A DNA stretch of 64,000 nt from Streptomyces sp. MMG1533 (GTDB lineage: Bacteria; Actinomycetota; Actinomycetes; Streptomycetales; Streptomycetaceae), in the NCBI RefSeq assembly GCF_001279775.1, contig NZ_LGDG01000213.1:62001-126000 (forward strand), given 5' to 3'. The notes under the pieces were generated by a model, which had not been told where the DNA came from, ran no database searches, and worked only from the letters and a program-made list of their open reading frames with translations. Both the position numbers and the translations under genes were made by a program. This document shows, one piece after another, positions 15,489 to 24,853 of this stretch. How positions within the stretch are numbered: the stretch's first letter is position 1; each line of letters opens with the position of its first letter.

Positions 15489-16514
15489 TCAGCCGACGGC
15501 CACCGGCTCCCGTTCGGGTGCGGGCTCGGCGTCTTGCGTACGCGCCCTGAGCGCACCGCCGAGGAGCACGGCGCCCAGGCCCAGCACGGCCCACCAGGTC
15601 AGCGTGAGGGCGGGACCGGTCGCTGCCGCGCCGTCGAAGAAGGACACCGAGCGCAGCAGGGTCGTCCCCGCGCCCGGCGGTAGCCACTGGCCGATCGTGC
15701 CGACCGGCTCGGGCAGCATCCGTGGGGCGCCGGTCGCCCCGGAGAACGGGTTGCCGAGCAGCATCACGACGCCCGCGGCGATCCCGATGCCGGCAGGGCC
15801 CGTGAGGGCGGCCAGACCCGCCACCGCCGCGCCGACGGCCAGCGTTGCCAAGGCGAACGTTCCCGCCTCGGCCCACCAGTTGCCGGTGAGGACGTCGAGC
15901 CAGGTGTGCGCGATGGTGGCGGCCGCCACGCCGACCAGGGCCGTGGCGCCGACCAGGGCGCCAACGGCACGGATGCCGCGCAGTCCGAGCAGAGTGGTCG
16001 CCGCCCCTGCCGCGATGCCGGCCAGTGCGAGCGGCAGCACGCTCGCGTTCAGTGCCGAGCCCCGCGGATCCGCCGCCGGGGCGGCCACCACGTCGACGGT
16101 CCTGACCTGCGCGCCCGAGGCGGCGGCATGCTCGGCCACCGTCTGCTGGAGCATCTGGGCGACGGACGGGCTCGCCGCGGAGGCCGTCAGGAGTTCGGTG
16201 CCCTGGGCGGTGACCACGACCGCGCCGTATACGGTCCGGTCCTCCACGGCGTCTCGGGCGGCGGCCTCGTCGGCGTAACGGTGGATCTCGAACGCGCCCT
16301 CCTGCTGTGCGAGCTGCTTCTCCACCTGGCCCGTCGCTGCGGCGGGCCCGGCGACGCCGAGCGGCAGGTCGCGGGGTGCGGTGCGGGCCGCGGGCCAGGC
16401 GAAGGCCCACAGGGCGAGCGCCGCGAGCAGGGGGATCAGTACCGCCACGGCGACCATCCGGCGGCCGTGCTTCACGGGCCGTGGCTCGGCCCGGGTGGCG
16501 GAGGGGGTGGACAT
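15489..16514 (-). CDS. YhgE/Pip-like (DUF3533-type) multi-pass membrane protein
   Basis: A 341-residue membrane protein with one N-terminal hydrophobic segment (VAVAVLIPLLAALALWAFAW), a soluble outside domain of ~120 residues (PLGVAGPAAATGQVEKQLAQ; AVVVTAQGTELLTAS), then five or six membrane segments. That layout fits YhgE/Pip or ABC-2-like efflux components. Role unknown; such genes under TetR control often handle toxic hydrophobic compounds. It is divergent from a TetR gene, with the same operator-like sequence near each start. Confidence 0.75.
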   Translation of the reverse strand: MSTPSATRAEPRPVKHGRRMVAVAVLIPLLAALALWAFAWPAARTAPRDLPLGVAGPAAATGQVEKQLAQQEGAFEIHRYADEAAARDAVEDRTVYGAVVVTAQGTELLTASAASPSVAQMLQQTVAEHAAASGAQVRTVDVVAAPAADPRGSALNASVLPLALAGIAAGAATTLLGLRGIRAVGALVGATALVGVAAATIAHTWLDVLTGNWWAEAGTFALATLAVGAAVAGLAALTGPAGIGIAAGVVMLLGNPFSGATGAPRMLPEPVGTIGQWLPPGAGTTLLRSVSFFDGAAATGPALTLTWWAVLGLGAVLLGGALRARTQDAEPAPEREPVAVG

Positions 16515-16544
16515 GGGATCGGCCTCCTCGGTCGGGATTAAAAA

Positions 16545-16619
16545 GAAGGATCGTTCGTTTTAGGTGTCATCACCGTCGCGCCCGTCGCTCTCCTTGTCAA
16601 GAAGGAACGTTCGTTTTAG
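16545..16619. promoter_or_regulatory. Duplicated TetR operator in the divergent region
   Basis: GAAGGATCGTTCGTTTTAG (16545-16563) and GAAGGAACGTTCGTTTTAG (16601-16619) differ at one of 19 positions and start 56 bp apart. One lies ~30 bp upstream of the membrane protein, the other 11 bp before the TetR start. The core AACGTTCGTT contains the short palindrome GAACGTTC (copy 2). Very likely the TetR binding sites controlling both genes. Confidence 0.75.
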
Positions 16620-16629
16620 ATTGGGGACC

Positions 16630-17259
16630 ATGGCCCGTGTATCCCAGGAGCACCTGGACGCCCGCCGCCGCCAGATCCTCGACGGCGCCGCCCTCTGCTT
16701 CGCCCGCAACGGCTTCCACGCCACGTCCATGCAGGACGTGCTGAAGGAGGTCGACCTCTCGGCCGGAGCGGTCTACCGCTACTTCAGCGGCAAGGAGGAG
16801 CTGATCGCCGCGATCGTCGGCGAGGTGCTCGGGTCGGTCCACGAGGCCTTCGAGGGGGCCGCGAAGCAGAGTCCGCCGCCCCCGCCGGACCTCCTCGTCG
16901 GTTCGGTACTGGGCCGCACGCTCGACACGAAGGCGGCGCTGACCGTCGACGGAGAACCGGCCTTCCCGCGACTGGTCGTCCAGGTGTGGACGGAGACACT
17001 GCGCAACCCGGAACTGGCCCGCGTGCTGCGGGACGGATACGACGCGGTGGGCGGGGCCTGGATGCGGATCGTCGAGGGCTACCAGGAGGCCGGGATGATG
17101 AGGTCGGACCTGCCCCCGGAGCACGTCGCCCGCACCATGATCGCCGCCGTGCTGGGATTCATCGCGCAGCTCTCCCTGTTCGGGCCGGCCCCGGTCGAGG
17201 TCCTGCAGAACGGACTACGCGCGTTGATGAGCATGCAGGACACGCCCGCCGAGTCGTAA
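16630..17259 (+). CDS. TetR-family transcriptional regulator
   Basis: A 209-residue repressor. The N-terminal HTH is RRRQILDGAALCFARNGFHA, then SAGAVYRYFSGKEELI (recognition helix). The ligand-binding domain occupies residues ~80-205 and ends in a helix likely to dimerise. ATG 16630 is preferred to an upstream in-frame ATG at 16564 because the latter would place the operator inside the coding region. It most likely represses itself and the divergent membrane protein. Confidence 0.93.
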   Translation: MARVSQEHLDARRRQILDGAALCFARNGFHATSMQDVLKEVDLSAGAVYRYFSGKEELIAAIVGEVLGSVHEAFEGAAKQSPPPPPDLLVGSVLGRTLDTKAALTVDGEPAFPRLVVQVWTETLRNPELARVLRDGYDAVGGAWMRIVEGYQEAGMMRSDLPPEHVARTMIAAVLGFIAQLSLFGPAPVEVLQNGLRALMSMQDTPAES

Positions 17260-17391
17260 TCGGTCACAGCTCGGTTAACTTGCTTGAAACTCGGTCCAAC
17301 TAGCCTGCCGATCCACGCCACCAGGGACTTTGCCCCGGGGCAGCGGCAACCGGACCCCGCACGGTCCGGAGCGAGGACTGTGAGGTGGGAC

Positions 17392-17694
17392 GTGCAACTG
17401 ACCCCGCACGAGCAAGAGAGGCTGCTGATCCATGTGGCGGCCGACGTGGCCGAGAAGCGCCGGGCCCGCGGGCTGAAGCTCAACCACCCCGAGGCGATCG
17501 CGCTCATCACGTCGCACATCCTCGAGGGCGCGCGTGACGGCCGTACGGTCGCCGAGCTCATGGCCTCCGGACGCAAGCTGCTCACCCGGGACGACGTCAT
17601 GGAGGGCATCCCCGAGATGATCCACGACGTCCAGGTCGAGGCGACCTTCCCGGACGGCACCAAGCTCGTCACCGTCCACGACCCGATCGTCTGA
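17392..17694 (+). CDS. ureA: Urease gamma subunit
   Basis: A 100-residue structural subunit of the cytosolic nickel urease (urea to ammonia and carbamate). Typical start [20 protein letters not shown] and conserved [20 protein letters not shown] and [23 protein letters not shown] 17392 has GAGGTGGGA just upstream. First gene of the urease operon. Confidence 0.97.
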   Translation: MQLTPHEQERLLIHVAADVAEKRRARGLKLNHPEAIALITSHILEGARDGRTVAELMASGRKLLTRDDVMEGIPEMIHDVQVEATFPDGTKLVTVHDPIV

Positions 17695-17708
17695 CGGAAG
17701 GAGCCGCC

Positions 17709-18020
17709 GTGATTCCCGGAGAGTTCCTGTTCGCCGAGGACCCGATCGTCTACAACGAGGGCCGCGAGGTCACCTCGCTGACCGTCCTCAACGCCGCCGA
17801 CCGGCCCGTCCAGGTCGGCTCCCACTACCACTTCGCCGAGGCCAACCCCGGTCTGGACTTCGACCGCGGCGCCGCACACGGCAAGCGGCTCAACATCGCC
17901 GCCGGTACCGCCGTGCGCTTCGAACCCGGGATCCCCGTCGACGTCGAACTCGTCCCGCTCACCGGCGCCCGTGTGGTGCCCGGGCTGCGCGGGGAGACCG
18001 GAGGTGCCCTCGATGCCTGA
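17709..18020 (+). CDS. ureB: Urease beta subunit
   Basis: A 103-residue subunit with the family sequence [19 protein letters not shown], then [20 protein letters not shown] and GTAVRFEPG. Starts with GTG after GAAGGAG, 14 nt beyond ureA. Its last codons overlap the start of ureC by 8 nt. UreA, UreB and UreC are separate polypeptides, as in most bacteria. Confidence 0.97.
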   Translation: MIPGEFLFAEDPIVYNEGREVTSLTVLNAADRPVQVGSHYHFAEANPGLDFDRGAAHGKRLNIAAGTAVRFEPGIPVDVELVPLTGARVVPGLRGETGGALDA

Positions 18021-19734
18021 GATCTCGCGTGCCGCGTACGCCGACCTGTTCGGCCCCACCACCGGCGACCGTATCCGGCTCGCCGACACCGACCTGCTGG
18101 TCGAGATCGAGGAGGATCGTTCCGGCGGTCCCGGACTCGCCGGTGACGAGGCCGTCTTCGGCGGTGGGAAGGTCATCCGCGAGTCCATGGGCCAGTCCCG
18201 TGCTACGCGCGCAGACGGCACCCCGGACACAGTCATCACCGGTGTCGTGATCATCGACCACTGGGGGATCGTCAAGGCCGACGTCGGCATCCGCGACGGC
18301 CGGATCACCGGCATCGGCAAGGCCGGCAACCCCGACACCATGGACGCCGTCCACCCCGACCTGGTCATCGGCCCCGAGACCGAGATCGTCGCCGGCAACG
18401 GACGGATCCTCACCGCGGGCGCCATCGACGCGCACGTCCACTTCATCTGCCCGCAGATCGCCGACGAGGCGCTCTCCGCCGGTATCACCACGCTGATCGG
18501 CGGCGGCACGGGCCCGGCCGAGGGCTCGAAGGCGACCACCGTGACGCCCGGCCCCTGGCACCTGGCGCGGATGCTGGAGGCGATGGAGGAGTACCCCGTC
18601 AACTTCGGCCTGCTCGGCAAGGGCAACACCGTCTCGCACGACGCGATGCTCTCCCAGATCCGCGGCGGCGCGCTCGGTCTCAAGCTGCACGAGGACTGGG
18701 GATCCACTCCCGCCGTCATCGACGCCTCGCTGACCGTCGCCGACCGCACCGGCATCCAGGTCGCGATCCACACGGACACACTGAACGAGGCCGGGTTCGT
18801 CGGCGACACCCTCGCCGCGATCGCCGGACGCGGCATCCACGCCTACCACACCGAGGGCGCGGGCGGCGGGCACGCGCCGGACATCATGACCGTGGTCTCC
18901 GAGCCGCACGTGCTGCCGAGTTCGACCAACCCGACCCGGCCCTTCACCGTCAACACCGCCGAGGAACACCTCGACATGCTGATGGTGTGCCACCACCTCA
19001 ACCCGGCCGTCCCGGAGGACCTCGCCTTCGCCGAGTCCCGGATCCGGCCGTCCACCATCGGCGCGGAGGACATCCTCCACGACCTGGGTGCCATCTCGAT
19101 CATCTCCTCCGACGCCCAGGCCATGGGCCGCGTCGGCGAGGTCATCATGCGGACCTGGCAGACCGCCCATGTGATGAAGCGGCGACGCGGTGCGCTGCCG
19201 GGTGACGGCCGCGCCGACAACCGTCGCGTACGTCGCTATGTCGCCAAGTACACGATCAACCCGGCCGTCGCCCAGGGCCTCGCCCGCGAGGTCGGCTCGG
19301 TCGAGACCGGCAAGCTCGCCGACCTGGTGCTGTGGGAGCCCGCGTTCTTCGGGGTCAAGCCGCACCTCGTCATCAAGGGCGGACAGATCGCGTACGCGCA
19401 GATGGGCGACGCCAACGCCTCCATCCCGACCCCGCAGCCCATCCTGCCGCGTCCGATGTTCGGGGCGATCGGGCGGGCGCCCGCGTCGAATTCCGTCAAC
19501 TTCGTGGCGCCGCTCGCCATCGAGGACGGGCTGCCGGAACGACTCCAGCTCGGCAAGAAGTTCGTGGCCATCGAGTCGACGCGTGCGGTCACCAAGGCCG
19601 ACATGCGCGAGAACGACGCGCGGCCCCGCGTGCAGGTCGATCCCGACAGCTTCGCCGTGCACATCGACGGTGAGCTCGTCGAGGCGACTCCGGCCGCCGA
19701 ACTGCCCATGGCCCAGCGCTACTTCCTCTTCTGA
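18013..19734 (+). CDS. ureC: Urease alpha (catalytic) subunit
   Basis: A 573-residue amidohydrolase holding the two Ni ions. Ligand and active-site motifs are intact: [13 protein letters not shown] (two His), the carbamylated Lys in [19 protein letters not shown], the mobile-flap His in MVCHHLNP, and the Asp in [12 protein letters not shown]. The C-terminus AQRYFLF is the normal end. Nothing suggests loss of activity. Confidence 0.98.
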   Translation: MPEISRAAYADLFGPTTGDRIRLADTDLLVEIEEDRSGGPGLAGDEAVFGGGKVIRESMGQSRATRADGTPDTVITGVVIIDHWGIVKADVGIRDGRITGIGKAGNPDTMDAVHPDLVIGPETEIVAGNGRILTAGAIDAHVHFICPQIADEALSAGITTLIGGGTGPAEGSKATTVTPGPWHLARMLEAMEEYPVNFGLLGKGNTVSHDAMLSQIRGGALGLKLHEDWGSTPAVIDASLTVADRTGIQVAIHTDTLNEAGFVGDTLAAIAGRGIHAYHTEGAGGGHAPDIMTVVSEPHVLPSSTNPTRPFTVNTAEEHLDMLMVCHHLNPAVPEDLAFAESRIRPSTIGAEDILHDLGAISIISSDAQAMGRVGEVIMRTWQTAHVMKRRRGALPGDGRADNRRVRRYVAKYTINPAVAQGLAREVGSVETGKLADLVLWEPAFFGVKPHLVIKGGQIAYAQMGDANASIPTPQPILPRPMFGAIGRAPASNSVNFVAPLAIEDGLPERLQLGKKFVAIESTRAVTKADMRENDARPRVQVDPDSFAVHIDGELVEATPAAELPMAQRYFLF

Positions 19735-20408
19735 TGTCCAGGGCCGCACTTCTTGTTCTGGCCGACGGCCGCTTCCCCGCCGGAGGGCACGCGCACTCCG
19801 GCGGGGCCGAGGCGGCCGTCAAGGCCGGGCGGGTCACCGGGGCCGCGAGCCTGGAGGACTTCTGCCGGGGGCGGCTGCACACGGCCGGGCGCGTCTCCGC
19901 TTCCCTGGCCGCGGCGGCCGTACTCGGCGTGGATCCGGTGGAGTTGGACGCGGCCGCCGACGCACGGACGCCGTCCCCCGCGTTGCGGGTCGCCGCGCGG
20001 AAGCTGGGCCGGCAGTTGATGCGGGCCGCGCGGGCGACCTGGCCGGCCGAGGAACTCGACGCCCTGGCACGGCAGTTCCCCAAGGGGGCGCATCAGCCGG
20101 TGGTGCTCGGGCTCGCCGCCCGGGCGGCGGGGCTGGGCGCCCTGGACGCCGCGCACTGTGCGGCGTACGAGAGTGTCAGCGGGCCGGCGTCGGCCACGGT
20201 GCGGTTGCTGAGTCTGGACCCCTTCGATGCGACCCGGGCGCTGGCGCGGCTGGCGCCGGAGCTGGATCGCGTCGCGGATCAAGCGGTGGAGGCGGCCCGG
20301 AGGGCTGTCGACGAGGGCGTCGATGCCTTGCCCGCGGGTTCCGCTCCGCTGCTGGAGATCAGTGCGGAGGTGCATGCCGCTTGGGCTGTCCGGTTGTTCG
20401 CGTCCTAG
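19734..20408 (+). CDS. ureF: Urease accessory protein UreF
   Basis: A 224-residue helical protein that with UreD and UreG delivers nickel to the apo-urease. The start LLVLADGRFPAGGHAHSGG is the usual UreF N-terminus and GPASATVRLLSLDPFDA is a conserved C-terminal block. ATG overlaps the TGA of ureC (ATGA form). After it comes a ~138-bp gap with an interspersed repeat, before ureG. Confidence 0.93.
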   Translation: MSRAALLVLADGRFPAGGHAHSGGAEAAVKAGRVTGAASLEDFCRGRLHTAGRVSASLAAAAVLGVDPVELDAAADARTPSPALRVAARKLGRQLMRAARATWPAEELDALARQFPKGAHQPVVLGLAARAAGLGALDAAHCAAYESVSGPASATVRLLSLDPFDATRALARLAPELDRVADQAVEAARRAVDEGVDALPAGSAPLLEISAEVHAAWAVRLFAS

Positions 20409-20440
20409 TGGGTTCGCCCCCGCCGCCCCTTCCCGTCCCG

Positions 20441-20512
20441 ACCCCGGGGGCTCCGCCCCCAGACCCCCGTATCGGCCTGAACGGCCTCGTCCTCAAACGC
20501 CGGACGGGCTGA
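20441..20512 (+). repeat. Streptomyces intergenic repeat within the urease cluster
   Basis: Contains the hairpin GGGGGC-TCC-GCCCCC (20446-20460) and the tail CCTCAAACGCCGGACGGGCT (20491-20510). Both pieces are, from memory, typical of a repeat scattered between genes in many Streptomyces. It separates ureF from ureG and could act as a weak terminator or processing site. Confidence 0.7.
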
Positions 20513-20546
20513 ACACAGCCGGCCCGCGTGCAACAGGAGCCGCCTC

Positions 20547-21224
20547 ATGCACCTCGACCACTCCCACCACGGCCCCGCCGCCGTCAGTGCCGACGCCCAC
20601 CGACCCGACGGCTCGCACCGTGCCCTGCGGATCGGGCTCGGCGGGCCCGTCGGGTCCGGGAAGACCGCGACCGTCGCCGCGCTCTGCGGGGCGCTGCGCG
20701 ACGAGCTGTCCCTCGCCGTCGTCACCAATGACATCTACACGCGCGAGGACGCCGAGTTCCTGCTGCGCGAGGCCGTGCTGCCGCCCGAGCGGATCACCGC
20801 CGTCGAGACGGGGGCCTGCCCGCACACCGCGATCCGGGACGACATCTCCGCCAACCTCGAGGCGGTCGAGGACCTGGAGGACGAGGTCGGCCCGCTGGAC
20901 CTGATCCTCGTCGAGTCCGGTGGTGACAACCTGACCGCCACCTTCTCCAAGGGGCTCGTCGACGCGCAGATCTTCGTGATCGACGTCGCCGGCGGGGACG
21001 ACATTCCGCGCAAGGGCGGCCCGGGCGTCACCACCGCCGACCTGCTCGTCGTCAACAAGACCGACCTCGCCCCGTACGTCGGCTCCGACCTGGTGCGGAT
21101 GGCGACCGATGCCAAGGCCCAGCGGGCCGAACTGCCGGTCGTGTTCCAGTCGCTCAGGACCGAGCCCGGCGTGACGGACGTCGCCGACTGGGTGCGGACG
21201 CAGCTCGCCGCGTGGACGGCATGA
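20547..21224 (+). CDS. ureG: Urease accessory GTPase UreG
   Basis: A 225-residue SIMIBI GTPase that supplies nickel. P-loop [12 protein letters not shown], the Ni/Zn-binding CPH motif in [12 protein letters not shown], Walker B VESGGDNL and [10 protein letters not shown] for guanine recognition. The His-rich N-terminus (MHLDHSHHG) may store nickel; notable since no UreE is present in the cluster. Confidence 0.97.
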   Translation: MHLDHSHHGPAAVSADAHRPDGSHRALRIGLGGPVGSGKTATVAALCGALRDELSLAVVTNDIYTREDAEFLLREAVLPPERITAVETGACPHTAIRDDISANLEAVEDLEDEVGPLDLILVESGGDNLTATFSKGLVDAQIFVIDVAGGDDIPRKGGPGVTTADLLVVNKTDLAPYVGSDLVRMATDAKAQRAELPVVFQSLRTEPGVTDVADWVRTQLAAWTA

Positions 21225-21985
21225 CCGCGGCCGTGACAGGGGTGCGGGCCACCGCGCGGATGCTCGCGCGGGACGACGGCAGAGGCGGTACGTCCCTGCC
21301 CGTCCTGGAGGGCGACGGGCCGCTGGCGCTGCGGCGGACCCGGGGGAGCGGCGGCGAGGCGCACGTCATGCTCGTCGGCGCGATGAGCGGCCCGCTCGGC
21401 GGTGATCACTTCACCGTCGAGGCCGGTGTGGAGACCGGGGCCCGGCTGCGCGTCGGGTCGGCCGCCGCCACCATCGCCCTGCCGGGCCAGGCCAAGGGCG
21501 AGGCCCGCTACGACGTCCGGCTCAGCGTCGCCGACGGGGGCGAACTGCGCTGGCTGCCCGAGCAGTTGATCTCCGCACACGGCAGCGACCTGTACGTCAC
21601 GACGCGCGTCGACCTCGGTGCCACGGCCCGGCTCGTGCTGCGTGAGGAGCAGGTGCTCGGGCGGGTCGGCGAGGAGCAGGGGCGGCTCGGCAGCCGTATG
21701 GTCGTACGGGTCGCTGGGCGTGCCGTGCTCGACCAGGAGCTGGCCTGCGGGCCCGGAGCGCCGGGCGGCTGGGACGGGCCCGCGGTACTCGCGGGGCATC
21801 GAGCCGTCGGTCAAGTCGTCGTGGTGCGGCCGGAGTTCGCAAACGAGCCGGTGGCGGCGCGGGTGCTGGGGGAGGGCGCCGTGATCGTCCCGCTCGCCGG
21901 GCCCGCCGCACTGGTGACCGCGGTGGCGCCGGATGCGCTGAGGCTTCGGCGGATCCTGGACGAGGCGCTGATCTCCCTCAGTTGA
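21221..21985 (+). CDS. ureD: Urease accessory protein UreD
   Basis: A 254-residue beta-rich protein that scaffolds nickel insertion. Family features: [20 protein letters not shown], then [15 protein letters not shown] and FDxx-like hydrophobic strands. ATG 21221 overlaps the ureG stop (ATGA). A GTG 9 nt upstream is an alternative. Last gene of the cluster; no ureE or Ni transporter follows. Confidence 0.92.
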   Translation: MTAAVTGVRATARMLARDDGRGGTSLPVLEGDGPLALRRTRGSGGEAHVMLVGAMSGPLGGDHFTVEAGVETGARLRVGSAAATIALPGQAKGEARYDVRLSVADGGELRWLPEQLISAHGSDLYVTTRVDLGATARLVLREEQVLGRVGEEQGRLGSRMVVRVAGRAVLDQELACGPGAPGGWDGPAVLAGHRAVGQVVVVRPEFANEPVAARVLGEGAVIVPLAGPAALVTAVAPDALRLRRILDEALISLS

Positions 21986-22126
21986 CGTCGAGGGCCCAAA
22001 ACCGCCAAGCGAACGTCTCGGTCCGGTTATCGGATTGGCAAAGAAGGTCAACAACCCCTGTTCTCAGGGAGCTCACAGCCGCGAGGATCCCCGTATCCAT
22101 GACAACGACGTACGGGGAGGCCTCAC

Positions 22127-23722
22127 TTGAGGGACAAGAGAGCCACGAGGCGGGCGACCGCGTTCGGTTCCGCCGGAGTGCTCGTCACGGCGATCCTGAT
22201 TGCCGGGGCCGTCACGGCTCCCGCCGCCAGTGCGGACACCCGCCATGGCCAGGACCGCGAGGCCCGCGGCGCCGCGATCGCCGCGGCCAAGGCCGAGAAG
22301 GCCGGGATCGACTGGCAGGACTGCCCGGACGACTGGGGTCTGGAGAAGCCGATCCAGTGCGGTTATGTCACCGTGCCGCTCGACTACGCCAAGCCCTACG
22401 GCAAGCAGATCAAGCTCGCCGTCGACCGCATCGGCAACACCGGCACCAAGGAGGAGCGCCAGGGCGCCCTCATCTACAACCCGGGCGGACCGGGCGGCTC
22501 CGGCCTGCGCTTCCCGCGCCGGGTCACCACCAAGGCGCCCGTGTGGGCCAACACGGCCAAGGCGTACGACTTCGTGGGCTTCGACCCGCGCGGCGTCGGC
22601 CACTCGGCGCCCATCTCCTGCGCCGACCCGCAGGAGTTCGTGAAGGCGCCCAAGATGGACCCGGTGCCCGACTCCGAGGCCGACAAGCTCGCCCAGCGCA
22701 AGCTGGCCCGCGAGTACGCCGAGGGCTGCTACGAGCGCAGCGGCGCGATGCTGCCGCACATGACCACCCCGAACACCGCGCGTGACCTGGACGTCATCCG
22801 CGCCGCGCTCGGCGAGAAGAAGCTCAACTTCCTCGGCGTCTCCTACGGCACCTACCTCGGCGCGGTCTACGGAACCCTGTTCCCGGGCCACGTCCGGCGC
22901 ATGGTCGTCGACAGTGTCGTCAACCCGTCGCGGGAGAAGATCTGGTACGAGGCCAACCTCGACCAGGACGTCGCCTTCGAGGGCCGCTGGAAGGACTGGG
23001 AGGACTGGGTCGCCGCCAACGACGCCGTCTTCCACCTCGGCGACACCCGCGCCGAAGTCCAGGCGAAGTGGCTGGAGTTGCGGGCCGCGGCGAAGAAGAG
23101 CCCGATCGGCGGGGTCGTCGGCCCGGCCGAGCTGCTCGGGTTCTTCACGGGTGCCCCGTACTACGACTCCTCGTGGATTCCGGTCGCCACCGTGTTCGGC
23201 AAGTACTTCGCCGGCGACACCCAGGCGCTGGTCGACGCGGCCGCTCCCGACCTGTCGGACACCGCGGGCAACATCGCCTCGGAGAACGGCAACGCCGTCT
23301 ACACGGCCGTCGAGTGCACCGACGCCAAGTGGCCCACCAGCTGGAAGAAGTGGGACCGGGACAACACGAAGCTGCACCAGAACTACCCGTTCCTGACCTG
23401 GTCCAACGCATGGATGAACCTGCCCTGCGCGACCTGGCCGGTCAAGCAGCAGACCCCGGTGAACGTCAAGACCGGCAAGGGGCTGCCGGGCGTGCTGATC
23501 GTGCAGTCCGAGCGTGACGCCGCGACCCCGTACGGCGGCGCCGTCGAACTGCACAAGCGGTTCAAGGGCTCCCGTCTGATCACCGAGAAGGACGCGGGCT
23601 CCCACGGTGTGACCAGCCTGGTCAACCCGTGCGTCAACGAGCGGGTGGACGCCTACCTGCTCACCGGCAAGCTGGACGGCGCCGACGTGACGTGCGGACC
23701 GCACGCGACGCCGAAGCCGTAA
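22127..23722 (+). CDS. tap: Secreted tripeptidyl aminopeptidase (alpha/beta hydrolase)
   Basis: A 531-residue exported peptidase removing tripeptides from N-termini. Signal peptide at residues 1-36 with a basic twin-Arg-like start (KRATRRATAFG) and cleavage near AASA-DT. Catalytic Ser239 lies in LGVSYGTYLG, the oxyanion motif is YNPGGPGGSG, and the Asp and His are in QSERDAATP and GSHGV. TTG start at 22127 with GGGGAGG 10 nt upstream. Cysteines near the ends form the usual disulfides. From memory it matches the S. lividans/coelicolor Tap family. Confidence 0.92.
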   Translation: MRDKRATRRATAFGSAGVLVTAILIAGAVTAPAASADTRHGQDREARGAAIAAAKAEKAGIDWQDCPDDWGLEKPIQCGYVTVPLDYAKPYGKQIKLAVDRIGNTGTKEERQGALIYNPGGPGGSGLRFPRRVTTKAPVWANTAKAYDFVGFDPRGVGHSAPISCADPQEFVKAPKMDPVPDSEADKLAQRKLAREYAEGCYERSGAMLPHMTTPNTARDLDVIRAALGEKKLNFLGVSYGTYLGAVYGTLFPGHVRRMVVDSVVNPSREKIWYEANLDQDVAFEGRWKDWEDWVAANDAVFHLGDTRAEVQAKWLELRAAAKKSPIGGVVGPAELLGFFTGAPYYDSSWIPVATVFGKYFAGDTQALVDAAAPDLSDTAGNIASENGNAVYTAVECTDAKWPTSWKKWDRDNTKLHQNYPFLTWSNAWMNLPCATWPVKQQTPVNVKTGKGLPGVLIVQSERDAATPYGGAVELHKRFKGSRLITEKDAGSHGVTSLVNPCVNERVDAYLLTGKLDGADVTCGPHATPKP

Positions 23723-23732
23723 CCAGTACGCG

Positions 23733-23773
23733 GTGAAGGGGGGCGGCCGTCGCCGACGGCCGCCCCCCTTCAC
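23733..23773. terminator. Strong bidirectional terminator between tap and the SDR gene
   Basis: Perfect 20-bp arms (23733-23752 and 23754-23773) with one base between. It starts 11 nt after the tap stop and its distal arm includes the stop codon of the convergent gene. Confidence 0.9.
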
Positions 23774-24795
23774 GCGTCGAGAAGCACGTCCTCCGCCGCG
23801 TAGTCGAAGAGGTCGCCGTACGCCTGGAACATCTTCGGGTACGCCTCTCGCCAGTCCCGCCCCGCGAGTCGCCCCTCGATCCAGGCGACGGTGTCCGGCA
23901 GCGTCTGCGCGTACCGTACGACCGGGCGGTAGCCCAACTCCCTTTCCGCCGCGGACATGTCGCACACCACGGGCACCGGCACCGACCACGGCGTGTCACC
24001 CACCGTGGGCGCCGGAGGCGGACCGTCCACGAGGACACTCTCGTTCTCGACGCCCATGACGGCGTCGATCGCCCGGGCGATCTCCGCGACCGTCGGAGCG
24101 TCCGGGTCCACGGCGTTGAGGGCCCGGGAGCCCGGCCGCGCGGCGGCCAGCCGGATCAGCTCCGCGATGTTGTGGACACTCGCCGGGTGGAAGCGGCTCT
24201 CGCCGCCGTAGGCAAGGACGCGCCGGGGACGGCCGTCCAGGTTGCGCTTGACGAAGTAGAGCTCGCGCGGAGTCCGGCAGTGGGGTCCGTGGATCGCACC
24301 GGCACGCAGCAGCGTGGTCGGCAACCGTGCGCCGACGGCGAGGAGTTCGCGCTCCAGCCCTGCCTTGCGGGTGCTGTACGAGCTGTCGCCCGGCCGGACG
24401 GTCCGCTGGTCCTCCGTGATCGGCACCGGGTACTCGGGGAAGCCGTCGGGCTCCTGCTGGGTGTCGAAGCCCCGGCCCTTGTCGTCCTCGTACACCGACA
24501 GGCTGGAGATCACCACGGCCGAGCCCACACGGTCGCCCAGCGAGGTCAACTGCCGTGCGTGCTCCGGCCCGTAGGCCACCATGTCGACCAGGACCTCGCA
24601 GCCGTCGCCGACCGCCGCGGCCAGCGCCGCGTGGTCCTCCCGGTCCGCCCGCACGACCTGCACGCCGTGCGGCCACCCCTCGTCGCGTGCGCCGCCGCGC
24701 GAGACGGCCGTCACCTCCCAGCCGTCCCGGGCCAGCACACCCACGGCCGCCCGCCCGATCTGTCCCGTCGCTCCGACCACCACAGCACGTCTCAT
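23770..24795 (-). CDS. NAD(P)-dependent epimerase/dehydratase (extended SDR)
   Basis: A 341-residue Rossmann protein. The NAD(P) motif GATGQIGRAAVG opens the chain (extended SDR GxxGxxG); the active-site YxxxK is YSTRKAGLE; a Ser three strands earlier (VVISSLSVYEDD) completes the triad. The C-terminal domain has the RPVVRYAQTLPDTVAWIEGR pattern of sugar-nucleotide or isoflavone-like SDRs. No sugar or natural-product genes are adjacent, so the substrate is open. Confidence 0.85.
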   Translation of the reverse strand: MRRAVVVGATGQIGRAAVGVLARDGWEVTAVSRGGARDEGWPHGVQVVRADREDHAALAAAVGDGCEVLVDMVAYGPEHARQLTSLGDRVGSAVVISSLSVYEDDKGRGFDTQQEPDGFPEYPVPITEDQRTVRPGDSSYSTRKAGLERELLAVGARLPTTLLRAGAIHGPHCRTPRELYFVKRNLDGRPRRVLAYGGESRFHPASVHNIAELIRLAAARPGSRALNAVDPDAPTVAEIARAIDAVMGVENESVLVDGPPPAPTVGDTPWSVPVPVVCDMSAAERELGYRPVVRYAQTLPDTVAWIEGRLAGRDWREAYPKMFQAYGDLFDYAAEDVLLDA

Positions 24796-24853
24796 GCGGC
24801 GACCGTACGACCGGGCCCGTCGTGACTGCCAGCGTCTCTGCCGAGAGCAGAGG

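Noticed and set aside
17271..17310. ureA promoter near TTGCTT/TTGAAA and TAGCCT
   Set aside because: Spacings of 15 or 11 bp do not fit; the promoter is surely in this gap but cannot be placed.
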